NCBI GenBank assembly: GCA_003427395.1
Contig: BFEA01000547.1
Coordinates: forward strand, 443,784 to 474,500
DNA length: 30,717 bases
DNA from: Chara braunii
Lineage: Eukaryota > Streptophyta > Charophyceae > Charales > Characeae
Reading direction: 5' to 3'
In this document: one piece after another, positions 18,305-28,495 of the stretch
Layout: each line of letters begins with the position of its first letter
Position numbering within the stretch: position 1 is the first letter of the stretch
The notes under the pieces: model-generated
Seen by the model: only the letters and a program-made list of their open reading frames with translations
Told to the model about the DNA's origin: nothing
Databases searched by the model: none
Program-made: the position numbers and the translations under genes

Positions 18305-18741
18305 TCAGATGTACGTTAGCCACCTGGCAACCGTTGGATCTGATGGAACGTAGTTCCTTAGGGAAACGGTTAAAGTCGTCGGATCCACCCTCAATATGAA
18401 CCTTCTGTCAAAGATGTAATTTCAAAAAATCCATAGGCAGTGAAGAACACGAGAGTCTCCCTTTTGAACTGATAGTAATTTCTTTTTATCGTACACAGAG
18501 TTCGGTTCTCAAAGCGCAATGGTCTCTCCTTTCCTTCAATATCTGCATGGATCAGAACTTCACCTAAAGCAGTTGGTCCAGCATCTGTCTCAACGATGAA
18601 TGGCCTAACCGTAGCGTCATAGTCCGGCGGCGCCCCTAATACCAGTCCTCCTTTCCGAAACTCCTCCTTCATTTTTGCCACCGCCTTCTTCTGATCTTCA
18701 CCCCAGATCCATTCTTGATCCAGATGTACCAACTTCCTCAA
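18305..18741 (-). pseudogene. Element C RNase H
   Basis: It reads RPFIVETDAGPTALGEVLIH then RTLCTIKRNYYQFKRETLVF, the Gypsy RNase H pattern with the first catalytic Asp (ETDAG) and Glu (KRET) present. A frame change near 18420 leads to a continuing frame with FILRVDPTTLTVSLRN and PTVARWLTYI, then a TGA in place of Trp just before the integrase segment. It would degrade the RNA strand during reverse transcription. Confidence 0.75.
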
Positions 18742-18840
18742 ATTCTCTGTCTTGGCAACAAAATCATTGACGAAGGTCCTCCAAAATCCACATGTGGCGA
18801 GGAAGCTCCTGACATCTGTTATCGAATGAAATGGTATTGG

Positions 18841-19665
18841 TCATTCGATAATCTTGTCCGTCTTCTTAGCACCTGACCATCGGCCACTCTCACTACAGAC
18901 AAATCCCAAGATGGTAGCTTCCCTCATGCAATGTCTGGATTTAGTTCCACTTGCTATAAGGTTATGTTCTTCAAGCAAATTCAAGACTTTATCAAGGTCC
19001 TGAATATGTTTCCAGACAAAACGCCTTACTCCTGGCAAGACTTCATCGTCCTCTCTCCTTCTTGGTCCCTTTACTGCGAAGTCGTCGATATATGGCTGCG
19101 TAATATGCAGACTAACTGTTTGCATGGCTCAAATCATATGCCTATGAACCATCGCCACAACATTCGTCCACCCTTGTGGAGCCACGTTCATATGGATAAG
19201 CCCTCGAGGCGTATGCATCGCTGTTACTAGTCTGTCTGGCGGATAGACCGGAAACTGGTCATATCCGGAATAGAGGTCAATAAGTGAGATTATTGGTCTC
19301 CCAGCACATGATTCCGACAGCGCATCCGCATTCGACAAGCCTCCTGCATCTTGCACAGTCACCGCATTCAGCCTTTGCAAATCCTGCACCCATCTCAACG
19401 TCCCATTAGGTTTGATAAAACAAAACCAAGGGGACGCGTATGGTCCGCTCGAATAATCGGTGACGTGTGTGCGTTTCTTGCCATCGAGGTAATCTACCAT
19501 CTTTTTCTCTTCGTCAGGATTAGGATATCGCGCCCCTCTCAAGTTCCATGGCTCATGCGGCACGGTATGGATGCGGATGATGGGAATCTTGTCTACATCC
19601 AACCTGTCGCGCTGCTCATCGCTAAACGCATAGGCGCGATGCCTTTTCTTCATTAATTCTATCAT
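18841..19665 (-). pseudogene. Element C reverse transcriptase
   Basis: The N-terminal part (19665-19129) carries PYASPWFCFIKPNGTLRWVQ and DLQRLNAVTVQDAGG, motif A in ISLIDLYSGYDQFPVYPPD and motif B in RGLIHMNVAPQGWTN. The C-terminal part (19125-18841) carries motif C in TQPYIDDFAVKG (YIDD at 19092-19081) and later KSRHCMREATILGFVCSESG. A single in-frame TGA near 19128 separates them and fits CGA (Arg) to TGA. Catalytic Asp residues are intact. Downstream, 18840-18742 bridges to RNase H with recognisable but broken coding. Confidence 0.87.
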
Positions 19666-19669
19666 TAGC

Positions 19670-20081
19670 GCCCTTTCCTGGGGCAGTTAGAAGTCAGGCT
19701 TTCCAACAATCAACTTCCCCTCGTTCCCCTCCTTGATACGACATGGCCCTGTTGCAGCTCCCTCCTTCATCTGTCGTATCAAACCTCGTTCCTGATCGTA
19801 ATATACCTCTTTATCTTCAGTAACGAGAACGGGAACTGGGTGGCATTTTTTATCTATCGTCTGGTACCGCCTTTGGGAACCCTGCTTGAGCCGTCCCCTA
19901 AAAAAGGCCGACTAATCGTCTGTGTCTGCGCCATCGTAGAGTCCTTTGTTCCCCTTGGAAGTCGGTAAATCAGCTCCATCTCCCCTGCTTGGGGACATTC
20001 CAGGACTTGTTCCCTCAACGCCTGAATGGCGTCTGGATCCGCCATTTCATGCATGACCACTATATCCATGGCCTTGTTCAC
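19670..20081 (-). pseudogene. Element C protease-RT linker
   Basis: First frame (20081-19854): MNKAMDIVVMHEMADPDAIQ, ending in GTRR. A second frame takes over near 19860 with YQTIDKKCHPVPVLVTEDKE and GKLIVGKPDF, a stop, then LPQERALMIELMKKRHRAYA leading into RT. The stretch is the usual linker preceding a Gypsy RT. No enzyme is recognised. Confidence 0.5.
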
Positions 20082-20159
20082 ATCAGATAGGCTGAGTGAA
20101 AACGCTTCCTCCCTTACCTCTCCCTCAGGCTCCGCCAGGAGTCTCCGGCGCTCGTCCTC

Positions 20160-21161
20160 TTACTCCTCAGTAGTGAAGGAACCAGGGTTAGGCCTGTTCC
20201 TTATGCTCCGCGATCCAGTGTTTCGGCTTGTGATTATCTCGTAATTCCCACACGCTGGATCACAAAGAATCAGGATCATCGTCCCATCATGTTTGTTGAA
20301 CATCAGGGTCTCCGTCCTGCATAGGAACGACCTTCCAAGGAGGATGGCGTGGTCCACATCTGGCATTACGAAGAAGCACGTTCTAGCCTTTACCCTCCTA
20401 ATCTCTATAAGCACGTTCGAGGCCGTCCCGCAGAATACAGCCTTGCAATTTGCCCCGTGCAAAATGCCGCAATCTGAACGGTCAATCTCCAGTCCAAACC
20501 TAAGTGTGTCCACCTCCTTGATGATGTTCATTTCGGCACCCATGTCCACCATGGTTGCGCACTTCGTTCCCTTCACTACCAAATCCACCATTCCACAGGC
20601 CACACATTTCCAGTCCATTTTTGTTCCCGGCTCTGCCCATTCTGCCTCTTTTGGCAGAATCACACTGAGATGGACACTTGGTACCAAACGCCTAGAAAGT
20701 CCGCCCTTCAGCTTATTACAAAGCCTTGGGGCAGATGCCAGAATCTCCTTCAGGGTCATAAGATCGTTATGGCCCTCAAGCAACATGTCGATCACTCTCT
20801 CCACATCAAACCCTTCCTCAAGTCGGACCGCATACTTTTTTTTTTTTGGCGTTATATCGTGCAAAATCGGCTCGACTTCTTCCTGGGATCCTCTTTTCCT
20901 CGCCCTTTGTTCGACCCTCCTGTCTTCCTCTTGCCGGAGCCTTTCATCCTCCTCATCTTCATCATCGTCATCCTCCACTTCCACAGGCTCCTTTCTGCGT
21001 TCTGGCTCTGGCTCTTTTGGAGGCGGGTCCTGGCTCGTCCCTGCCCTTGCCTGTCCCCTAGTCCGTGCGGCCAATGCGGCTCGTGCCAATAAAGTAGGGG
21101 GCCTGTGGGCAGGGTTGTCACCCGGGGACTCCCGGGGGCAAAGCCGGGGCCGAGATTTCAC
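20160..21161 (-). pseudogene. Element C aspartic protease with acidic leader
   Basis: The first ~110 residues are charged, with an Asp/Glu run (EDDDDEDEEDERLRQEEDRR). The protease part has KCATMVDMGAEMNIIKEVDT: the expected D-T/S-G reads D-M-G, an ACG-to-ATG type change that should weaken or abolish catalysis. HAILLGRSFLCRTE matches the C-terminal ILLG block. The frame is otherwise open for 333 residues, one of the best preserved stretches. The end at 20160 is a TAA, after which the linker frame follows. Confidence 0.72.
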
Positions 21162-21426
21162 CCCCGGAACTCACCGTTGTAACTCCAGGGTACCCTTGCC
21201 TCCCTGGCATAGATTCAGGACCCGAATCGTAAAGGAAGACCTAAGGGATTCCGGCTCTTCATTCCTCCACTTCTTTATATATATCTGCTAATTTTTGTCG
21301 GTACCGCCTCATCTTGTTCCACAAATCTTCCATCTTTCCCAAAAGGACAGACGTTGGTCCCACTTTTTCACTCTCACCTTCATCATTCGACTCGACAACT
21401 ATAGGCTCTTCCTTTATGGCCTCCGC

Positions 21427-23018
21427 CTATAGTCTTTGAGTCACCTCCTCATCGCCTTCCATCTCTTCCACTCTTATCGGCGGGTCATCGCTCCCCTGCC
21501 ATAATCTGAAAGTGGCAGGTGGTGCTTGTCGTGCTGCTATCCTCCTGAGAGCCTCTGCTCTCACCCCGCATGGGACCTTCCTGTCAATATACTCCCCGAA
21601 CTGATCATATATATCTTCGTCCATGTTTGAGTAGATCAGTCTGGTCCTTTCATCTTCCCGCCTCGCATTGCGGAATCGTATAGTATGCCTTTGCTTGTCA
21701 CAATGCTGGCATATGGCGGTCTTCCAATCAAAACGGGGCCTTCCATACCCTTGACCTCCTTGATTCCCCTGGCCTTGGCCATCCCATTGTCCTCCTCGGC
21801 CACTTCCGTTCCTGCCTTGTCCTCTTCCACTGCCTGTTCCTGCATTTTCCTGGTTTCCTTGGCCCTGGTTCCCGCCTCCGGCCACGCTCCCTTGTGAACT
21901 GGGCGTGGGTGATGGTGGTGGGGCCGTAGGCTGGGCCTGGGCTGCAGGATAACTAGGTGGCGGCATGCTCGCTTGTGGCCCAACATACGGTACTACTGGT
22001 CCTGCCGGTGGCAGGCTACCCCATGGTACGAACGCATTGATCACGGGCCACGACCATTGCCCATATGGAGGTGCCCCTCCTTGCGAGGGCCCTGCACTAT
22101 TGGATGGGGCCGCCGTGCTAGCTGGAGTTGCAGCCAGGGCTTGGGGGACCTGCCCTTTTCCAGTACCTTGCCCGCCCTGCGTTAAATTACGTAGTTTCCG
22201 CTGTGCCTTTGTCAGATGCTGAGATACAGGCTCGTCCTCTTCCCATTCCTCCTGGTCGACTTCCTCCACTACCGATGCCTTCCCTTTCCCTTGGACCGTC
22301 ATTACCACCTTCTTCTGTACTACGACATCTTTTCCATAGCCTAGCTCAGCCAGCACGTCCGTAACGATCCGCTTCACTCCTGGAGTCCCTGAGGCGGTTG
22401 CATCTCGTTCCTTCCTCTTTCTCCTCTGCAGGCGCATTTGGTATTGTTCCACCTGGTCCAGGCCCCCTTCCTCTACTCCTTTATCAATTGTGGCCCATGT
22501 GAGCTTAGCACTTCCTCCTCCGTGGCTTGTCAACTCGGCAACCTCCGAGGCTGTAAACAGTCCTAGAAAGATAGCACATTGAGCCTCCTTTGAGATTCTC
22601 GAGACCTTCCTTGCCTTTTTCTTGAACTCCTGCACAAAGGCTCCAACCGTTATGAAGTCATCCCTATTCATGGCCTCCAGATCGGCTATAGTTAACAATC
22701 CATCACCCAACCGATACTTCTTTTGCATCCCATCTTTAAACCTCACCCAACTGTCGTTAGCAGCATTGATCACTTTGTCTACCTCCTGGTGGTGCCCATG
22801 GAGTACGTACTTTAAGATACGTTGGAACTTCACTGCATCTGACAGCCCCACCAGTGTCTGTTCCACCAACTCCAACCAATTTGAAACTCGCTCCCCATTA
22901 AAATGGAAGTTGTTGACCTTTGGGACATTGCTCTGTAATCTCTCTCCCTGTCCAGGGCCTCGACCAAATCATCAATTGACAAGGTCTTCCCTGAACCATC
23001 AGTTATGCCTCCCAACAT
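21427..23018 (-). pseudogene. Element C Gag
   Basis: The probable start is ATG at 23018 (MLGGITDGSGKTLSIDDLVE). A frame change near 22940-22960 leads into a long frame beginning about 22935 (PKVNNFHFNGERVSNWLELV) that stays open to 21427. It contains a capsid-like part (GLSDAVKFQRILKYVLHGHH, FVQEFKKKARKVSRISKEAQ), a Pro/Ala-rich and then Gly/Gln-rich linker, and a knuckle near 21,710 reading CQHCDKQRHTIRFR, where the final Cys of C-x2-C-x4-H-x4-C is Arg. It is the RNA-packaging structural protein of element C. Confidence 0.8.
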
Positions 23019-23406
23019 CTTGGTCGATCGTTTCTCGCTTTAACCTCCCTGTTTATAAGAAGAAATAAAGGTTTCATTCAGCAACCCAACTTACCGCACT
23101 CCTATCAGGTTAGCTACCTAAGCTCTGCACACTTCAGACCTAGCAGACACTACCATTCCTTTCCCTTCTAGACTCATCTCAATAGAGTCTGTCTGCTCCA
23201 TAAGACTTCGCATACAACCTTTTCAGTCAAACAATCAATCAAATCATAGGTCAAAGACATTATTGACTACCACTTACACAGTTAACCAAGCAAAACGCCA
23301 TACATTCCTTATCATGGATTTATCCACTTTTACCCTTATATGCCTGATTTTCTCTCAACCCCATACCCACATGTCGTTCCACCAGGGACAACGGTAGGCT
23401 TCCGTT
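23019..23406 (-). other. Leader of element C between PBS and Gag
   Basis: About 390 bp of untranslated leader. On the minus strand a good acceptor (TTTCTTCTTATAAACAG) ends near 23049, just before the Gag start, and GCG/GTAAGT near 23094 looks like a donor but is too close to pair with it. A spliced leader is possible but unproven. Confidence 0.4.
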
Positions 23407-23425
23407 ATCCCCGACAATGGCGCCA
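23407..23425 (-). promoter_or_regulatory. Primer-binding site, tRNA-Asp type
   Basis: On the minus strand TGGCGCCATTGTCGGGGAT matches the complement of the 3' end of plant tRNA-Asp (TGGCGCCGTTGCCGGGGAT) at 17 of 19 positions, from memory of that tRNA. It lies 2 bases inside a TG/CA-type LTR border and about 390 bp upstream of Gag, the expected position for priming minus-strand DNA synthesis. Confidence 0.75.
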
Positions 23426-23427
23426 CC

Positions 23428-24560
23428 TGTCGAGCGCATCGGTCCGGCACCGCAAAAGGAAGCACGGGACCCTCCCGGCCGCGTCACGCAGGAGTCGATC
23501 TGATCCTTGTCGCAAATGCATATGGAGCTTCCATAAGCCGCTCCGGTTGAGTGCATCAGCCATACCTCTCGCGAGCCCCTACGACAGGATATGGCCTACG
23601 CGAGGCACGACTTACCTCCACCTTACGGGAGCTGTCACCTCCCTTCGGTGGGCGTATCCCCGCCGAGCTACCAGTCCACGGTACGAAAGCTAATCAGCTG
23701 CAATCACAGAGGTGGACCAGCCGAGGGCATTTCTCGTATGCTGTAGCATAGGGGGTACGCGCGGTAATACGCCTCTATCAAACCCGCACGCAAACTGACA
23801 TCTTGGGGGCCTGAGGTCCCAAGCGTGACTCGTCGCCAGTCGACTAGGACGCATCCCACACACCACGCGTACTCTACTCTAAAGAACATAAAAATAAAAA
23901 CACACACACATTTATATACATATACAGAACGACACAAAAAAAACAATGCGACAACACTCATAGTCCCTTAGTAGCCATCCCATAACTCTCCGATGCGGAA
24001 ATCGGATACTCGTCGCGCGCGAGACTTAATATAGAACTGCGCGGGCGCAGGGTCTTCCCATATCGACGAGCAATGCATGAGTAAGCAAGCAATCGTGATA
24101 ATGACGTACTATGTAGTGCCCATAATCAAGCGGTCCTTCGTGGATCCGAGTACCGCTTATGACACTCAAGTCTCACTCTCGAAGTATCATGAGGGTCTAG
24201 TCCCTCACAATATTGCACGGCTGAAAGAATAGTCGTGCGGTCCCCGCGGCACCTCCGGCCTTTAGGCTGAGTGTCTCGGCAGGCGGGGCAAATAGGCTCT
24301 GCGCGGGGGGAGATCCCTTCCATGTAGAGTCTAGGACCCGGGATGTCATGGACAAGGACCTCGAATCCAAGCCCAGGACCAACGTCCGACTAAAAAATCT
24401 TTAAGAAACATTCAACAATAAAACGGGGTTTTCTCTCTCTTTCCAATCTCAACCCCTATTTAACCCGTAAGCGTGGGCCGTCTCGGGCCATGGGAACACC
24501 CAACATAGGTACATACATATATATATGTAAAGGGGAATAAGTATATGACGATCACTTCTC
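23428..24560 (-). mobile_element. Probable 5' LTR of element C (outer end uncertain)
   Basis: The inner border is the TG at 23428 (CA on the minus strand) next to the PBS. The outer border could not be fixed because no second LTR copy exists in the window to compare. The stretch lacks coding potential. An AT-rich TATATATATG block near 24517-24527 could be a TATA-like region on the minus strand. The end given is a guess. Confidence 0.4.
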
Positions 24561-25201
24561 ACAATCACAGTGAGACTCCTCACAGTCATATATATGTGTG
24601 AGATCGCAGACAGTCAAATTCAAAATCCAGGTCACAGAACATACCTGCAATCACATCAAAGAGTCAACCAAGAGTCCAAGCACTACACGGAGTCAACTTC
24701 AACCAACCTCTATACCCATACCCCTCGCTTTAGTCATGCAACATATCTGCAATCACATCAAAGAGTCAACCAAGAGTCCAAGCACTACACGGAGTCAACT
24801 TCAACCAACCTCTATACCCATACCCCTCGCTTTGGTCATGCAAGCCTCAACCCTTATCCAACCAACCATAATTTAATACTCAATACCTTTGTTAAATGAC
24901 CATTCAATAAAAGTTCGGGTGAAAACCTTAATAAAACAACAATAAGAAAAACCTCTTTATCTATTGGTAGCGGTATGTTTGGACGTTGGTTGACCTGATA
25001 AATAAAGCGACCTCTGTGCAGCCCATCTCTGTTCGGCCTAGACTCGCCATCTACTTGCTTACCCGCCGACGAACACCATCTTTCTTATTATGTATGGTGT
25101 GCGTTAATTGAAATAGAATAGAACGGTCTGGATTATGAATTTAATGAAAAGAAAGCGTACAGGCAGGGCACTCGTGGCGCATTAAGACGAAGCGTAGAAA
25201 A
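24561..25201. other. Non-coding region right of the LTR
   Basis: No gene recognised. It holds the 102-bp tandem duplication listed separately, then AT-rich sequence up to the inverted repeat at 25202. Confidence 0.4.
24641..24842 (+). repeat. 102-bp tandem duplication
   Basis: Bases 24641-24742 repeat at 24743-24842 with only about three differences (ATACCTGC/ATATCTGC, TTTAGTC/TTTGGTC and the end). The period is a multiple of three, so the open frames through it show protein repeats that are probably not real. Confidence 0.9.
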
Positions 25202-25348
25202 ATGCATAAATAAAACACGTCCGCCGAATGGAGAATGGATATGTGGGACGAAATGTATTTGATCCATATATTAAGACCATATAAGCGCTACAATTGATAA
25301 AGGTATGTATTTCATTCTCCATTCGGCGGACGTGCGTTATTTATGCAT
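25202..25348. repeat. Inverted repeat, 36-bp arms, 75-bp loop
   Basis: The arms 25202-25237 and 25313-25348 are complementary at 34 of 36 positions, with ATGCAT at the outer ends. The loop is AT-rich and non-coding. It could be a small foldback element (MITE) or a hairpin RNA locus. I saw no clear target-site duplication. Confidence 0.85.
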
Positions 25349-25397
25349 CTTGGTGAATTGGAGTTGCGTCGTAGGCCGACGAATAGGCAACCGGCCT

Positions 25398-25435
25398 GTT
25401 ATCAGTGATAACAAAAGGTGATCCTTGTAGGATCA
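25398..25435. repeat. Two adjacent short hairpins
   Basis: GTTATCAGTGATAAC (25398-25412) is a perfect 7-bp palindrome with a one-base centre. TGATCC-TTGTA-GGATCA (25419-25435) is a 6-bp stem with a 5-base loop. They lie six bases apart, just before a long AT-rich stretch without genes. Function unknown. Confidence 0.6.
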
Positions 25436-25689
25436 AGCTGAATCTAGTCCTGATTTCAAATCAAACGTCCAAGAGGACCTGTAACACAAGACAAGGCAAT
25501 CCCCAAACTAAATCTATGAGTCCAAATTGAGAATAGTCTTCATAATTACGACCTCACCAAGAATCATTCTACGTAGCTAATCCTAAGTCTACCCCTAAGT
25601 CAGTACCTAATGAAAAGGTAGACCTTTTTCATAATCTTTTCTATACAGAGTGGATTGTCATAATTGTCACCTGTCAAAATATAATATAA

Positions 25690-26240
25690 CTCCTGTAAAC
25701 TAAGAAAATTTCAGCAGCGCTTCCCGCAGGGAAAGTGTCTTCACAGAATTTATAATAACTCAAATATGAAAACAGAAACGATCTCTAACTCTGGAAAGTC
25801 AAAATCTAACTCCCTGAATTAGTAAAAATTTGGGCAACACTTCCTTTAGAAATGTAGACTTCCCAGATTTATACTAAGTCAGATATGAACTCAAACATAA
25901 AATCTGAGTTCAACTAAGACAAAATTTAACCAACTTCTTAGATTTGTAAAAATTTCGACAGCGCTTCCCGTAGAGAAAGTATTATTCCAAGATTTATACA
26001 AAGCTAAGTTCAGAATATAAAGTGACTTTGACTTCTCAACGTCTAGTTTTGTCCAACTCCCTGAATTAGCAAAAACTTTGGGCAACACTCCCTTTAGAAA
26101 AGGAGGTTTTCCATATTTTTACTAAGCCAGAAAGTCAGAAAAACTAGACCCTTGAAATGACAAAATGTGACTAACTGCTTGGTTTTGTAGAAATTTCGGC
26201 AGCGCTTCCCGTAGAGAAAGTGTCCTACCAAGATTTATAC
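25690..26240 (+). repeat. ~120-bp tandem array alternating two core types (R1)
   Basis: Five diverged monomers have cores at 25715, 25835, 25959, 26083 and 26200 (spacings 120, 124, 124, 117). Cores 1, 3 and 5 are type A (TTTCGGCAGCGCTTCCCGTA with GAGAAAGT after it); cores 2 and 4 are type B (TTTGGGCAACACTTCCTTTA). Each is preceded by an A-rich run after a TAACT-like block and followed by an AGATTTATAC-like block. The alternation implies a ~240-bp higher-order unit. No long frame is kept through it. Confidence 0.8.
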
Positions 26241-26538
26241 AAGACCAAGTATAGTCAAAATTCTCAGAAAATGCAGAAATTGATCTAAGTAAAAAAACTT
26301 AGCTCAGAAAATGCAGGAATTGAAAACAACTCTTATGGCTCTAGCACGTGGCGAGCATCTAAAGCAACTACCTATCAAATTGAAACTCAGACAAAGTAGT
26401 AATCTCACTCAATCACATGCAAGGCCAAACCACAAAGGTAAGTACTATCACCAGCCTCAAGTCACTTTATATAAGATAGTTCATGAAACCCTCAGATGAT
26501 TTAATCCTCATACCCAACTTACATATACCACAATGTTA
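26241..26538. other. Non-coding spacer between arrays R1 and R2
   Basis: No gene recognised. A 21-nt block, CTCAGAAAATGCAGAAATTGA, occurs at 26262-26282 and again with one change at 26303-26323, separated by a short palindrome. The remainder is AT-rich. Confidence 0.4.
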
Positions 26539-27155
26539 GACCATTCGGCTTGGAAACAATGTCCAGCGTGCCTTAAGATATACACAAACAGGTTGCACTA
26601 CTACTTCTCTCTTCTTTGGGCATTTGACTAGACCATTCGGCTTGGAAACAATGCCTAGCCGCCCTGAACTATTTAGTATATAAAATTTAGTAGCTCTCTG
26701 ACTTCATTCTCAAAAGAAATGCAGATATGGGCAGGGGACTGGACCATTCGGCTTGGAAACAATGTTTAGCTTACCCAAATTACTTCCAATTATACTATGT
26801 AATTCTCTTCTCTTCTTAGCGATATGGCTTAGCGCTGGACCATTCGGCTTGATAACAATGCCTAGCTGCCAGTTCACATGCAAATATAAGTAGAATACTT
26901 TATTTTATACTCAATTTATACTTATGTGCGTAATTTTCAAGCTAAACCATTCAGCTTAGAAACAATGTTCAGCCTTAGACCAAAATCCTCCCTCAGAATG
27001 AAACAAAAACTTAAACTTTTCAATTCATGCAAACCCTCATAAATTAAACACAGCAACCAGGCCATTCAACTTAGAAACAATGCTTGACCCTTCAGAAAAC
27101 AGCTAAATAAACATAATCCTGGACCATTCAGCTTAGAAACAATGCCAGTCCTTGG
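26539..27155 (+). repeat. Seven dispersed copies of a ~34-bp motif (R2)
   Basis: Copies start at about 26539, 26631, 26742, 26838, 26945, 27059 and 27122 (spacings 92, 111, 96, 107, 114, 63). The core is CCATTCGGCTTGGAAACAAT followed by G and a looser C/T-rich AGC block. The first four keep TTCGGCTTG; the last three read TTCAGCTTA or TTCAACTTA. Intervening sequences are unrelated to each other by eye. The spacing and single locus do not resemble a CRISPR array, and the organism is a eukaryote. Confidence 0.85.
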
Positions 27156-28495
27156 TTGACCCGGTCAAACGCATGCAGTTTGCCTTCCTCCCACCTTCCC
27201 CAAGTTCACCCCTTAGTATGCATTCAGTCAAAATAAGAAGAAACTTAAGCTTTTCACACCCATTCCTTCCATTTAGTGTGATTAGATCCTGAAAGAAAGC
27301 AAAATCATAGGGGAACACATGCATACAGTCAGTCAAATTAAAAACAAATAGTCAAACAGGGGTATAGTGGTGTCATACAGACAGAAAAATATATACCTGA
27401 TGGTTCCCTGCCTCCAGAACCTCGCCTAGGTTCCGGTAGAGCTCCCGCAATCGGCGGGTGAACTCCCCACAGAGTCTTGATGCGGTCCTACGGATTGCAA
27501 TCCCGCCTGCCGCCTTCCTCTTATAACCAATTGACCAGACTTAGAGTGAGAATGGCAAAAATAGAAAGCTTGAGTCGCTCAGATACAAGAAGGGTGCTCT
27601 TAGACTCGCGCGAAAGGACCTTGATACCTTCACTTGCCTGAGGGCCCCGCCATGGTGGCCAGAATGCGCCGTAGCTCGATCAACTGAAGTTAGACTACCG
27701 CTGTTGACTTTCCGACGGCTCACTCCTTTGCAATCTCGTAGTTTTCCTTTAATTACCGCAGTCAGTAGGTAAAACATCGCATGAGCCAGCAGGTGAGTCA
27801 ACAATCCCCGTGGTTGGCCTCCTTGCCGTTTTTCAATACCAGGAGCGGTTTCAGCAGCCACATTACTGTCAAGAGTAGTAGCAATACCGCCCCTGCTTAC
27901 GAGCAGCATCTGTATTTTCTTGGTAGTGCGGCTACGGTATGGTTTCCTAAAAGCAGTGGTTCAGCCACTTGCGTTGTCGGCAAACTGCAACACAGTGGTC
28001 AAAACTCCAGAACGCAGGTTGTTGCCCACCACGCAGTATGCGGCCGCTCCTTCCCTCGCTCTCGCTCGTACCTCAGCCACTGCCCAATGCGCTAATCATC
28101 GAACCTGCAGAAATAAGCCTGAATCTTGCAGATACAAACATCGCTGTAACTTCCACTGTTTCGTTCGCCAAGATGGGCAGCTCCAAAGGGTATTCAACAG
28201 GGAATTTCTCAGCAGTACAAACAGTCGGACTCAGCGCCGAACCACACAGACCGCGATAGGAGCATGGGGACCAGCAACACTGCCAATATCAAGCTGCTAT
28301 TTTCGGAAACATCTATCGACACCACATCACTCTCCTTAGTGTTTCCAGCCTCAGCCCCTAATCGAGTGCATGTAACCACAGAGGGCACGATGCTAATCAT
28401 CCTCGGATAGAAGGCACGTACTCTCGTAGCTAGGCGGTAGGGCTGATACTGTAATAGAAAGCAGTTCGACAACTGAGTCTCAACCTTTCCTCTCA
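27156..28495. other. Unassigned region, no gene recognised
   Basis: Several overlapping frames on both strands reach 90-140 codons between 27541 and 28500, but none has a motif I know and none is favoured over the others. A plus-strand donor-like GCAG/GTGAGT lies at 27789-27798. It could be intron, UTR or decayed coding sequence of a host gene or element. Confidence 0.35.

Larger units (their letters stand above)
16512..23427 (-). mobile_element. Ty3/Gypsy-type element C, decayed, with PBS
   Basis: Minus-strand order from the 5' side: LTR end near 23428, primer-binding site 23425-23407, Gag 23018-21427, protease 21161-20160, linker 20081-19670, RT 19665-18841, RNase H 18741-~18305, integrase 18304-~16512. 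RT before integrase places it in Ty3/Gypsy. Most domains are recognisable but separated by single stops (often TGA) or frame changes. The 3' LTR is not visible; region D follows directly. Confidence 0.85.

Noticed and set aside
20293-21291. 332-codon plus-strand open frame
   Set aside because: It is antisense to the element C protease region, which has clear DMGAE and ILLGR motifs on the minus strand; Ser-rich composition is the mirror of the acidic minus-strand run.
24570-24899. Plus-strand frames with repeated peptide as a repeat protein
   Set aside because: Both frames are repeated equally because of the 102-bp tandem duplication (a multiple of three); no selection for one frame is visible.
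26539-27155. CRISPR-like pattern of short repeats with unique spacers
   Set aside because: Spacers are 40-90 bp and irregular, repeats diverge along the array, there are no cas genes, and the context is eukaryotic.
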